DNA of 12,963 nucleotides, taken from positions 1 through 12,963 of the forward strand of contig JAUWJC010000054.1 in the NCBI GenBank assembly GCA_030607895.1. The letters are read 5' to 3'. Below the pieces are notes generated by a model. It was not told the DNA's origin. It worked only from the letters and a program-made list of their open reading frames with translations, and did no database searches. Shown piece after piece: positions 1-5,708 of the stretch (its first letter is position 1; each line of letters starts with the position of its first letter). The DNA comes from Pirellulales bacterium. Its GTDB lineage: Bacteria > Planctomycetota > Planctomycetia > Pirellulales > Thermoguttaceae. The position numbers and the translations under genes are program-made.

Positions 1-51
1 CACCGCAGCTCGGATGACTCAAAACTCGTGAACGGGGATCCCCGCTGGGCA

Positions 52-1131
52 CTAATTCTTATCTGCCTGGGTGGTGCCGGTTCCTTCGGTGAGGTGGCGG
101 CGGAGGTAGCGAGCCCGCTCGATGTTGCGATCGTCGGGATCGAGTTCCCCGCCGGTGAGCTTTTGCAGGTGGGCCGGCTGGGTGTGAATGAACAACTCGT
201 TGACGGTGGGAATCTCCAGACCCTTGATCAATCCCAGGTTTACGCCCATCCGCACGCTGGACAGCAGATGCATCGTCTCTTCGGAACTGATAGTCTGGGC
301 GGTGCGGAGTATGCCGTAGGCGCGGCTGATGCGGGCGTGGAGGTTTTCCTGACTTTCCTTGATGAGGAACTCCCGAGCTTGCCGCTCGTAGTCGATGATT
401 ACCGGCACGATATCGCCGACCTGCTTGATCAGTTCCTCTTCACTGCGGCCCAGGGTGATTTGGTTGCTGATCTGGTAGAAATCACCCATCGCCTGGGAGC
501 CTTCACCGTAAAGGCCGCGGACCGCCAGGTTGATTTTCTGGAGGCTTCGGAAGACCTTTTCGATTTGCTGGGTGAGCACCAGTGCAGGCAGGTGCAACAT
601 TACGCTGACGCGCATTCCCGTACCCACGTTGGTGGGGCATGCGGTCAGATAACCCAGCTTCTCGTTGAAGGCGTAAGTAACCCTCCCTTCCACCAGATCG
701 TCAATTCGGTTGACTTGCTGCCAAACGCTTTCAAGGTTCAGCCCGCTTTGCATCACCTGGATTCGCAGGTGGTCCTCCTCGTTGATCATCAGGCTGAACC
801 GTTCGCTGTAGTCGATGGCCACGGAACGAGAGCCTTGGCTTTCGGCATGTTCGCGGCTGATTAGATGGCGTTCGACGAGAAATTGGCGGTCGATGCCGGC
901 AAGCTCTTCGATGTCCAGGTAGAGCAGTTTCTGGGCTTCTTCGATACCCAGAACGCATCCCTTGAGAGCTTCCTCGATCTCGCTCCGATCGTTTTCCGCC
1001 GCCCGGCCGACAAACGGATAGGCGGCCAGGTTGCGCGCAAGCCGGATTCGGCTGCTAATGACAATATCAGACTCGGGGCCGGAGCCCCGCAGCCATTCGC
1101 CACGACGATTTGTCAGGTCGTTGAGTTCCAC
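52..1131 (-). CDS. mcsB: Protein-arginine kinase McsB (ATP:guanido phosphotransferase family)
   Basis: McsB phosphorylates arginine side chains of proteins; in Firmicutes this marks them for ClpCP and relieves CtsR repression. Seen in the 359-aa product: the guanido-kinase signature SSRIRLARN (26-34), LVERHLIS (85-92), the catalytic-loop motif NEEDHLRIQ (117-125), CPTNVGTGMR with the conserved Cys165 (165-174), GEGSQAMGDFYQISNQ (209-224), and a C-terminal RNIERA (335-340) at the place of the family's RDxxRA phospho-arginine-binding motif. The GTG at 1131 is chosen because the product then begins ELNDLTNRRGEWLRGSGPES, matching the usual short McsB N-terminus. A TTG at 1179 would add 16 residues unlike the family. 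Neither start has a clear Shine-Dalgarno. It lies downstream of mcsA, about 230 nt away rather than tightly joined as is usual. Function is confident; the start is moderate. Confidence 0.94.
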   Translation of the reverse strand: MELNDLTNRRGEWLRGSGPESDIVISSRIRLARNLAAYPFVGRAAENDRSEIEEALKGCVLGIEEAQKLLYLDIEELAGIDRQFLVERHLISREHAESQGSRSVAIDYSERFSLMINEEDHLRIQVMQSGLNLESVWQQVNRIDDLVEGRVTYAFNEKLGYLTACPTNVGTGMRVSVMLHLPALVLTQQIEKVFRSLQKINLAVRGLYGEGSQAMGDFYQISNQITLGRSEEELIKQVGDIVPVIIDYERQAREFLIKESQENLHARISRAYGILRTAQTISSEETMHLLSSVRMGVNLGLIKGLEIPTVNELFIHTQPAHLQKLTGGELDPDDRNIERARYLRRHLTEGTGTTQADKN

Positions 1132-1202
1132 TGCACTACCGAGGGCTATTGCTGCCTGTATTAGGCTACTCGCGGTCAATAATTGCGGTTTTGTGACGAA
1201 GC

Positions 1203-1293
1203 TATCAGTTATCAGTTGTCAGTTATCAGTTATCAGAGCTTGGAAACAACGGCTCTGGCAAGTCTTCAGACTGACTACTGATAACTGATAACT
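1203..1293. repeat. Inverted heptamer repeat between mcsA and mcsB
   Basis: The left arm (1203-1236) is about five tandem copies of TATCAGT, one changed to TGTCAGT. The right arm (1277-1293) is two copies of ACTGATA plus ACT. A perfect 16-bp pairing is possible between 1221-1236 and 1278-1293 around a 41-nt spacer. It sits in the gap of the mcsAB pair, so an mcsA-mcsB transcript would contain a strong hairpin. It resembles the short tandemly repeated (STRR-type) heptamers known in some bacteria; membership in such a family here is inferred. Confidence 0.8.
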
Positions 1294-1342
1294 CAATCCG
1301 AAAACCTCAATTCTTGACCGCGTTGAGTATAGGCTGTTAAAC

Positions 1343-1359
1343 TGCGAAGCTGCAAGCGG
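1343..1359. repeat. Short dispersed repeat, copy 1
   Basis: TGCGAAGCTGCAAGCGG, just downstream of the mcsA stop. It matches 16 of 17 bases with 5009-5025. It can fold as a small stem around the central GCAA. Confidence 0.5.
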
Positions 1360-1365
1360 GTAGCT

Positions 1366-1893
1366 TCATCCTTCCTGACCCTCTGACTCTTCGATACGGC
1401 GGATTTCGTCTCGCAGCGCCGAGGCCCGCTCGTACCGCTCGTCCTCAACCGCTTTCTTCATTTCCCGCCGCACCCGGATCAACTGAGTGCGGCTTTCACT
1501 TCCGCCGGCGCATCGCTTGGGCGTTTTTCCCACGTGCTCCGTCTCGCCGTGGATGTTCAACATCAACGGATCGAGTTGCTCGGCGAAGCAGACGTAATCG
1601 TGCGGACACCCGAGCCGGCCCTTGGAACGGAAGTCGTAGAACGTCATGCCGCAGACCGGGCAGGCCTGCTGATCGAGTTGGGCCAACTCCTCGGCAGTCT
1701 GCCCGACGGCCATCTGTTGGGCCACCTGTTGCGCAAGCACTGCCGCCATGCTACTGGCGCTAACCGGCTCGCCGCCCGACTGCGTCAGGTACTCTCTGGC
1801 GTGGTCTTCGCACAGATGCAGTTCCTGCGGCTTGCCACCGCTCAATTCGGTAATGTGAAACGTAGCCGGTTTATCGCATCGTTGGCACTTCAT
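1366..1893 (-). CDS. mcsA: McsA-like zinc-finger/UVR protein, activator of McsB
   Basis: McsA is the zinc-binding partner that stimulates the arginine kinase McsB; the gene order here fits that role. Seen in the 175-aa product: an N-terminal zinc-ligand pattern (Cys3-x2-Cys6, then Cys28-x2-His31), an Ala/Gln-rich linker (about 49-77), a second cysteine cluster (Cys78-x2-Cys81, Cys96 and Cys102 in GCPHDYVC), and a C-terminal UVR motif (about 138-168, RREMKKAVEDERYERASALR) like those in UvrB and UvrC that mediates protein contacts. This is the usual McsA architecture and length. The ATG at 1893 is preferred over an in-frame GTG at 1902 because GGAG lies 8 nt upstream of it and the product then starts MKCQRC. 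A sigma70-like promoter lies about 115 nt upstream. Confidence 0.9.
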   Translation of the reverse strand: MKCQRCDKPATFHITELSGGKPQELHLCEDHAREYLTQSGGEPVSASSMAAVLAQQVAQQMAVGQTAEELAQLDQQACPVCGMTFYDFRSKGRLGCPHDYVCFAEQLDPLMLNIHGETEHVGKTPKRCAGGSESRTQLIRVRREMKKAVEDERYERASALRDEIRRIEESEGQEG

Positions 1894-1901
1894 CGCAAGC
1901 A

Positions 1902-1905
1902 CTCC
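1902..1905 (-). promoter_or_regulatory. Shine-Dalgarno of mcsA
   Basis: GGAG on the minus strand, 8 nt before the ATG at 1893. It decides this start over the GTG at 1902, which it overlaps. Such clear sites are rare in this window. Confidence 0.6.
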
Positions 1906-1936
1906 AAGCCATGTTGCCGAGCCTCATGAACGATCG

Positions 1937-1955
1937 AAAAACTCGCTTGGGCGAG
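1937..1955 (-). terminator. Possible attenuator hairpin in the mcsA leader
   Basis: Read on the minus strand, CTCGC (1951-1955), loop CCAA and GCGAG (1942-1946) form a 5-bp stem followed at once by five T residues (1937-1941). It lies inside the predicted mcsA leader, about 45 nt before the start codon, so it could act as a weak leader terminator. The stem is short and may be accidental. Confidence 0.3.
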
Positions 1956-2005
1956 CCTACCCCCCACATGCGGAGGCACGGCGCGGCACATCCAACACCA
2001 CTGCG

Positions 2006-2033
2006 ATTCTAACACTGCCCACCTTCATGTCAA
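2006..2033 (-). promoter_or_regulatory. Sigma70-like promoter of mcsA-mcsB
   Basis: On the minus strand a perfect TTGACA (2028-2033) is followed after 16 nt by TAGAAT (2006-2011, five of six to TATAAT). Transcription would start near 1999, leaving a leader of about 105 nt before mcsA. It is the best promoter match in the window. I see no CIRCE element and no obvious CtsR-type operator next to it. Confidence 0.65.
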
Positions 2034-2055
2034 CCCGGTTGGCATTCGACCTTGG

Positions 2056-2084
2056 TTGCCCACCCCGCCACGGACTGCTAAGCT
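2056..2084 (+). promoter_or_regulatory. Weak promoter candidate for trpE
   Basis: TTGCCC (2056-2061), a 17-nt spacer, then TAAGCT (2079-2084) preceded by TGC, an extended -10 arrangement. The -10 hexamer itself is poor. If used, the transcript would carry a leader of about 150 nt including the whole 29-bp inverted repeat before trpE. No better plus-strand candidate was seen between 1894 and 2239. Confidence 0.3.
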
Positions 2085-2149
2085 GAAACGCTCTGTGCCC
2101 TAAACCGTACTACTGAGAGTGTTTGGGAATTGAAATGGGCCAATTAAGC

Positions 2150-2230
2150 TGTAAAGCCGCGACCAGTGGTCGCGGTTCTTCAAGTTGTCGGTTCATTTCG
2201 TGAACCGCGACCACTGGTCGCGGCTTTACA
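2150..2230. repeat. Perfect 29-bp inverted repeat made of two REP-like palindromes
   Basis: The arms at 2150-2178 and 2202-2230 are exact reverse complements around a 23-nt spacer. Each arm holds its own near-perfect palindrome, CCGCGACCAGTGGTCGCGG (or with ACT in the middle), so two alternative folds exist: one 29-bp stem or two small hairpins. The right arm ends 9 nt before the trpE ATG. A related single palindrome follows trpE at 3791-3823. This occupies most of the sequence between the weak promoter and trpE. Confidence 0.85.
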
Positions 2231-2239
2231 ATAAAGAAA

Positions 2240-3784
2240 ATGAACATGCCCATGAATCGGACGAAACACTACCCCGACTTCAAGACGTTCGCCGAACTGG
2301 CCACTACGGCCGACCTGGTGCCCGTTTACAGGCGACTGGTCAGCGATTCACTCACGCCGGTCTCGGCGTTTCACAAAATCGACGCCGGCCGCTGCGCCTG
2401 TCTGTTCGAGAGCGTCGTGGGCGGCGAGAAGGTGGGCCGATACAGCTTTCTGGCCACCGACCCCTTCCTGGAGATTGAGGCCTACGGCAATCGGGTGACA
2501 GTCAATTCGCCCTCGGGGGTCTCGGCCTCGGGCGCGGCCACCTTGGTCACTCGGCAATTCGAATGCGACAACCCCTTGGACGAGTTACGTCGCCGGGTGG
2601 AGGAAGTCCGAGCGGCCACCATACCCGATTTACCCCCTTTCTCCAGCGGGGCGGTCGGATACGCGGGATACGACATCGTCCGCTATTTCGAGCACCTGCC
2701 CGACGCCCCTAAGGACGACCGACAGGTACCCGACCTGGCCTTCGCCTTCTACGATCACGTCGTGGTCTTCGACAACGTGGCCAAGACCATTGTCGTGGTG
2801 GCGATGGCGCGTCCGGAAGGCCCGAATGCCGACCTCCAGAAGGTCTATGAAAACGCCTGCCGGCGAGTCGACAACCTGGTCGAGCAACTGGCTACTCGGC
2901 CGTGCGAACTGCGGCCGGTAGACATCCACCCCGAGGGTGAAGTAGCCGTCGACTACAAGTCGAACTTCACCCAGGCCAATTTCGAAAAAGCCGTGGAGAA
3001 ATGCGTCGAGTACATCCGCGCCGGCGACATCTTCCAGGTTGTCGTCAGCCAGCGGCTGGAGGTTCCCATCCGGGCGCATCCGTTTGAGATATATCGGAGT
3101 CTGCGGGTGGTCAACCCCAGCCCGTTCATGTTCTACGTTCGCACGCCCAGCGTTACGCTGGTGGGCAGTTCTCCCGAGGTGATGGTCCGCGTCGTCGATG
3201 GTCTGGTGACGGTCCGGCCGCTGGCCGGCACACGCCGGCGAGGCGCCACCGAGGAAGAAGACCGCCGGCTGGCCGATGAACTGCTGGCCGATCCCAAGGA
3301 GCGGGCCGAACATGTAATGCTGGTTGATTTGGGTCGTAACGACGTAGGCCGGGTAGCCCAGTATCGTACGGTCAAGCTGAGCGACGTGATGACCATCGAG
3401 CGTTACAGCCACGTCATGCACATCACTTCCAACGTCAGCGGCCAACTGAAGCCCGAGACAAGTGCCTTCGACGCCCTGCAGGCCTGCTTGCCCGCCGGAA
3501 CCGTGTCCGGCGCGCCAAAGGTCCGTGCCATGGAGATCATTGACGAGTTGGAACCGCACCGCCGAGGTCCGTACGCCGGCGCGGTCGGCTACGTGGACTT
3601 CAACGGCAACATGGACACCTGCATCGCGCTGCGAACCATAGTCATCCAGGGCGACAAGGCCTACGTGCAGGCCGGCGCGGGCATCGTCGCCGACAGTATC
3701 CCCACAAACGAATGGAACGAAACCCTCAACAAGGCACGCGGCCTGCTCAAAGCCATCGAACTGGCGGAGGAACAAGTGGTATGA
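2240..3784 (+). CDS. trpE: Anthranilate synthase component I (TrpE)
   Basis: TrpE converts chorismate to anthranilate, the first step of tryptophan synthesis, using ammonia supplied by the glutamine amidotransferase TrpG, which is not in this window. The 514-aa product has normal length. Seen: the N-terminal domain with LFES (55-58) at the position of the LLES tryptophan feedback-binding motif, then the chorismate-binding domain with GSSPE (309-313), PLAGTRRRG (327-335), DLGRNDVGRVA (363-373), LPAGTVSGAPK (417-427) and the MDTCIALRT stretch near the end. These separate it from PabB and isochorismate synthases reasonably well. In-frame ATGs lie at 2240, 2246 and 2252; only an A-rich AAAGAAA precedes the first. 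REP-like palindromes flank the gene on both sides. Confidence 0.96.
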   Translation: MNMPMNRTKHYPDFKTFAELATTADLVPVYRRLVSDSLTPVSAFHKIDAGRCACLFESVVGGEKVGRYSFLATDPFLEIEAYGNRVTVNSPSGVSASGAATLVTRQFECDNPLDELRRRVEEVRAATIPDLPPFSSGAVGYAGYDIVRYFEHLPDAPKDDRQVPDLAFAFYDHVVVFDNVAKTIVVVAMARPEGPNADLQKVYENACRRVDNLVEQLATRPCELRPVDIHPEGEVAVDYKSNFTQANFEKAVEKCVEYIRAGDIFQVVVSQRLEVPIRAHPFEIYRSLRVVNPSPFMFYVRTPSVTLVGSSPEVMVRVVDGLVTVRPLAGTRRRGATEEEDRRLADELLADPKERAEHVMLVDLGRNDVGRVAQYRTVKLSDVMTIERYSHVMHITSNVSGQLKPETSAFDALQACLPAGTVSGAPKVRAMEIIDELEPHRRGPYAGAVGYVDFNGNMDTCIALRTIVIQGDKAYVQAGAGIVADSIPTNEWNETLNKARGLLKAIELAEEQVV

Positions 3785-3790
3785 TAGAGG

Positions 3791-3823
3791 CATAAAGCCG
3801 CGACCGGTGGTCGCGGCCTTATG
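3791..3823. repeat. REP-like palindrome after trpE
   Basis: CATAAAGCCGCGACC pairs with 3809-3823 (14 of 15 positions) around a GGT loop, 6 nt after the trpE stop. Its core matches the arms of the 2150-2230 repeat. It could stop transcription or protect the trpE 3' end, but there is no T tract. Confidence 0.75.
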
Positions 3824-3855
3824 GACCAAAGTTCAACAACCGAAAGCGAGCAAAG

Positions 3856-4977
3856 ATGTTAATTGATTCAATTGAGATATTTCACGTTGGCCTACCCCTG
3901 AAGAAGTCGCTGCGAACCCCGGGCGGAGATATTGATAAGCTGCAAACAGTGCTCGTTCGCATGACCAGCGGTGGACTGGCCGGTTGGGGTGAGGCCAGTC
4001 CGGGCGCTGGGCCTTGGGCCAGCGAGGAGTGGGCCGCCGGCGTGTTCAACTGCATTGGCGATTGGCTGGCGCCGCGGCTTGTCGGGAAAATGGCCGATTC
4101 GGGCGACCATCTGCACGAGCGGCTGGCCCGGTTCCGCGGCAACCGGTTCGCCAAGGCAGCCCTGGATACCGCCTGGTGGGACTTGCACGCCCGAATGGAA
4201 GAAAAACCACTTCACCAACTGCTCGGCGGCAAGCGCGACAAGATCGATATCGGCGTGGGCTTCGACCAGATGGAGTCGATCGACGAGTTGCTTGCGGCAA
4301 TCGGCAGGGCTACCGAGACCGGGTTCTCGCGGATCGAGTTGAAGTTCCGCCCCGGCTGGGACGTCGAGATGGTCAGCGCCGTGCGGGCGGAGTTTCCCGT
4401 CGAGATGCTGCACATCGACGTGGAAGGCGGCCTGACACTGGGCCACATGGAGATGCTTTACCGGCTGGAAGACTTCGCCCTGGACATGATCGAGCAGCCC
4501 CTGCCGTCGGACGACCTGGTCGGACACGCCATGGTCCAGGAAGGATTAAAAACGCCGATCTGCTTGGATGAGTCGATCACCACGGTCGAGCAGGCCGACA
4601 TGGCGCTGGAATTGAAAAGTTGCCGGTACATCAACATCAAGCCGGGCAGGGTAGGTGGTCTGACGCCGGCGGTGGCAATCCACGACGCGGCCGCCGCGGA
4701 GTCGGTCCCCTGTTGGGTGGGCGCGATGCCGCAAAGCGCGATCGGCACCCGGATCGGCCTGGCACTAGCCGCCAAGGCGAACTTCACTTATCCGGCCGAT
4801 TTCTTCCCCGCCCAAGAACTGCTGGCCGACGACCTGGCCGACCCACCTCAAGCGGCCCGAGACGAGGCCGCCGGCAAGCAAAAGGCGACGCTGTGGTCCG
4901 AGCCGGGTATCGGCGTCGTGCCCGACCCAGACCGGCTGGAGAAGTTCTGTATCGCGCGGGTTGCAGTTAAAAGTTGA
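3856..4977 (+). CDS. Enolase-superfamily enzyme, o-succinylbenzoate synthase/N-acylamino-acid racemase type
   Basis: Members of this group use an enolate intermediate held by Mg2+. MenC dehydrates SHCHC to o-succinylbenzoate in menaquinone synthesis, and relatives racemise N-acylamino acids. In the 373-aa product the N-terminal capping domain (about 1-125) is followed by the barrel with metal ligands Asp188 (HIDVEGG), Glu213 (MIEQPL) and Asp238 (CLDES), and the base Lys262 in INIKPGRVGGLT. Lys163 (ELKFRPGWD) is the second lysine of the KxK motif; the first is Glu161. The C-terminal GGMLETGIG of MenC/NSAR proteins reads GAMPQSAIG here. The spacing of catalytic residues fits MenC/NSAR well, but the substitutions leave the substrate open, so no symbol is given. 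It starts at an ATG 71 nt after trpE, separated by the palindrome; its stop overlaps a heptamer array. Confidence 0.85.
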   Translation: MLIDSIEIFHVGLPLKKSLRTPGGDIDKLQTVLVRMTSGGLAGWGEASPGAGPWASEEWAAGVFNCIGDWLAPRLVGKMADSGDHLHERLARFRGNRFAKAALDTAWWDLHARMEEKPLHQLLGGKRDKIDIGVGFDQMESIDELLAAIGRATETGFSRIELKFRPGWDVEMVSAVRAEFPVEMLHIDVEGGLTLGHMEMLYRLEDFALDMIEQPLPSDDLVGHAMVQEGLKTPICLDESITTVEQADMALELKSCRYINIKPGRVGGLTPAVAIHDAAAAESVPCWVGAMPQSAIGTRIGLALAAKANFTYPADFFPAQELLADDLADPPQAARDEAAGKQKATLWSEPGIGVVPDPDRLEKFCIARVAVKS

Positions 4978-5054
4978 GAGTTGAGGGTTGAGAGTTGAGA
5001 GTGTGCGTTGCGAAGCCGCAAGCGGCCTGTTCTCGCGCCACTGACAACTGACAG
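4972..5054. repeat. Heptamer array with degenerate inverse arm
   Basis: Four tandem heptamers AGTTGAG, AGTTGAG, GGTTGAG, AGTTGAG (4972-4999) begin inside the last codons of the preceding gene and include its TGA. At 5041-5054 lie two CTGACAA/CTGACAG units, the complement of the AGTTGTC type seen at 1213-1222. The 7-nt period and the arrangement match the repeats at 1203-1293 and 9092-9154. Confidence 0.65.
5009..5025. repeat. Short dispersed repeat, copy 2
   Basis: TGCGAAGCCGCAAGCGG, one base different from 1343-1359. GCCGC-AA-GCGGC inside it can pair. It sits within the spacer of the 4972-5054 array. Confidence 0.5.
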
Positions 5055-5065
5055 GATGAACAGAG

Positions 5066-5374
5066 ATGATCTGCGTAATTGCCACGATCGAGTTGGCCGA
5101 GGGTCGCCGGGAGGATTTTCTGGCTGCCTTTGGCGAAGTGGTGCCGAGGGTGCTTGAGGAGTCGGGTTGCCTGGAATACGGGCCGATGATCGACCTGGCA
5201 ACCAGCATTCCGTCCCAACCGCCGGTTCGCGACAACGTCGTCACGGTGGTCGAGAAATGGGAGAGTCCCGAGGCGCTGGAAGCCCACCTGATGGCCCCTC
5301 GTATGTTGGAGTACCGCAAAGCGGTCAAGGACATGGTGATTGGCACGTCACTGCAAGTCCTCCAGCCGGCATGA
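5066..5374 (+). CDS. ABM-fold protein, putative quinol monooxygenase (YgiN-like)
   Basis: The 102-aa product fits a single antibiotic-biosynthesis-monooxygenase (ABM) domain, a small dimeric ferredoxin-like fold found in quinol monooxygenases, haem-degrading enzymes and proteins of unknown role. Seen: the first strand MICVIATIEL followed by AEGRREDFLAAF, the ESGCLEY segment (32-38), the central strand with VVEKWESPEALEAHL (61-75), then APRMLEYRKAV (78-88), all typical of the family. No signal peptide or membrane segment. It starts at the ATG at 5066; there is no strong ribosome site. It lies 88 nt after the enolase-family gene and could be co-transcribed with it. A link to quinone chemistry through that neighbour is only a suggestion. 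Confidence 0.85.
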   Translation: MICVIATIELAEGRREDFLAAFGEVVPRVLEESGCLEYGPMIDLATSIPSQPPVRDNVVTVVEKWESPEALEAHLMAPRMLEYRKAVKDMVIGTSLQVLQPA

Positions 5375-5419
5375 GCCATCGGCATGAATCGCCGGCATGA
5401 GTCGCCGACATGAGTCGCC
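5368..5419 (+). repeat. 13-nt tandem repeat, four copies
   Basis: Units GGCATGAGCCATC, GGCATGAATCGCC, GGCATGAGTCGCC and GACATGAGTCGCC run head to tail. The first contains the TGA of the ABM gene. Each unit carries an ATGA, which creates several spurious start codons (for example at 5397). It opens the 334-nt gap before the HD-GYP gene. Confidence 0.7.
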
Positions 5420-5542
5420 GACACTGCCGCTCGGACCGATCCAATCGGCAGGTTTTGCCCCGCCAACGGGTGGGAGTCCGCGCGATTTCTCACGTATATC
5501 GGGGGGCATGCGGAGCAAACGTAAGCTAACCTTTTCTTATCC

Positions 5543-5554
5543 GCAAGATCTTGC
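5543..5554. promoter_or_regulatory. Short perfect palindrome, possible operator
   Basis: GCAAGATCTTGC is a perfect 12-bp palindrome, 154 nt before the HD-GYP start. Nothing else ties it to a regulator, and it may be chance. Confidence 0.2.
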
Positions 5555-5561
5555 CGCTAGG

Positions 5562-5642
5562 GCCGAAAAAGGGACCAGGTTTAATTTGCCGGAACGGCCC
5601 GGAGGGTGCTTCGCACAAATTAAACCTGGTCCCTTTTTCGGC
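5562..5642. repeat. Perfect 27-bp inverted repeat upstream of the HD-GYP gene
   Basis: The arms 5562-5588 and 5616-5642 are exact reverse complements (outer end GCCGAAAAAGGGACCAGG) around a 27-nt spacer. With no coding role that I accept, it looks like a small palindromic mobile element of the REP/MITE kind. It ends about 67 nt before the chosen HD-GYP start and fills the middle of the 334-nt gap 5375-5708. Besides it, the gap holds the 13-nt repeats and a 12-bp palindrome; I see no clear promoter. Confidence 0.85.
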
Positions 5643-5708
5643 TTGGTTCGAGCGGAAGGGGCATCGTTTGTCGACATCCAACTGGCCACTGCCTCAAGCG
5701 GTTCCGTC

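Noticed and set aside
33..44. CGGGGATCCCCG palindrome after mcsB as a terminator
   Set aside because: It is perfect but leaves no loop beyond the central GATC, giving a 4-bp stem, and has no T tract; it may be chance.
28..864. Long plus-strand open frame (278 codons) opposite mcsB
   Set aside because: It is antisense to well-supported mcsB codons, and its translation shows no recognisable domain; high GC commonly leaves such frames open.
2135..2203. Possible 22-codon leader peptide before trpE
   Set aside because: It contains no tryptophan codon, has no ribosome site and simply reads through the left palindrome.
2630..3829. Minus-strand open frame of 399 codons opposite trpE
   Set aside because: Antisense to conserved TrpE motifs, extends through the downstream palindrome, and resembles no protein family.
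5397..5708. Upstream extension of the HD-GYP gene to the ATG at 5397
   Set aside because: The added 104 residues are encoded by 13-nt tandem repeats and a 27-bp inverted repeat, and the family-like N-terminus begins at 5709.
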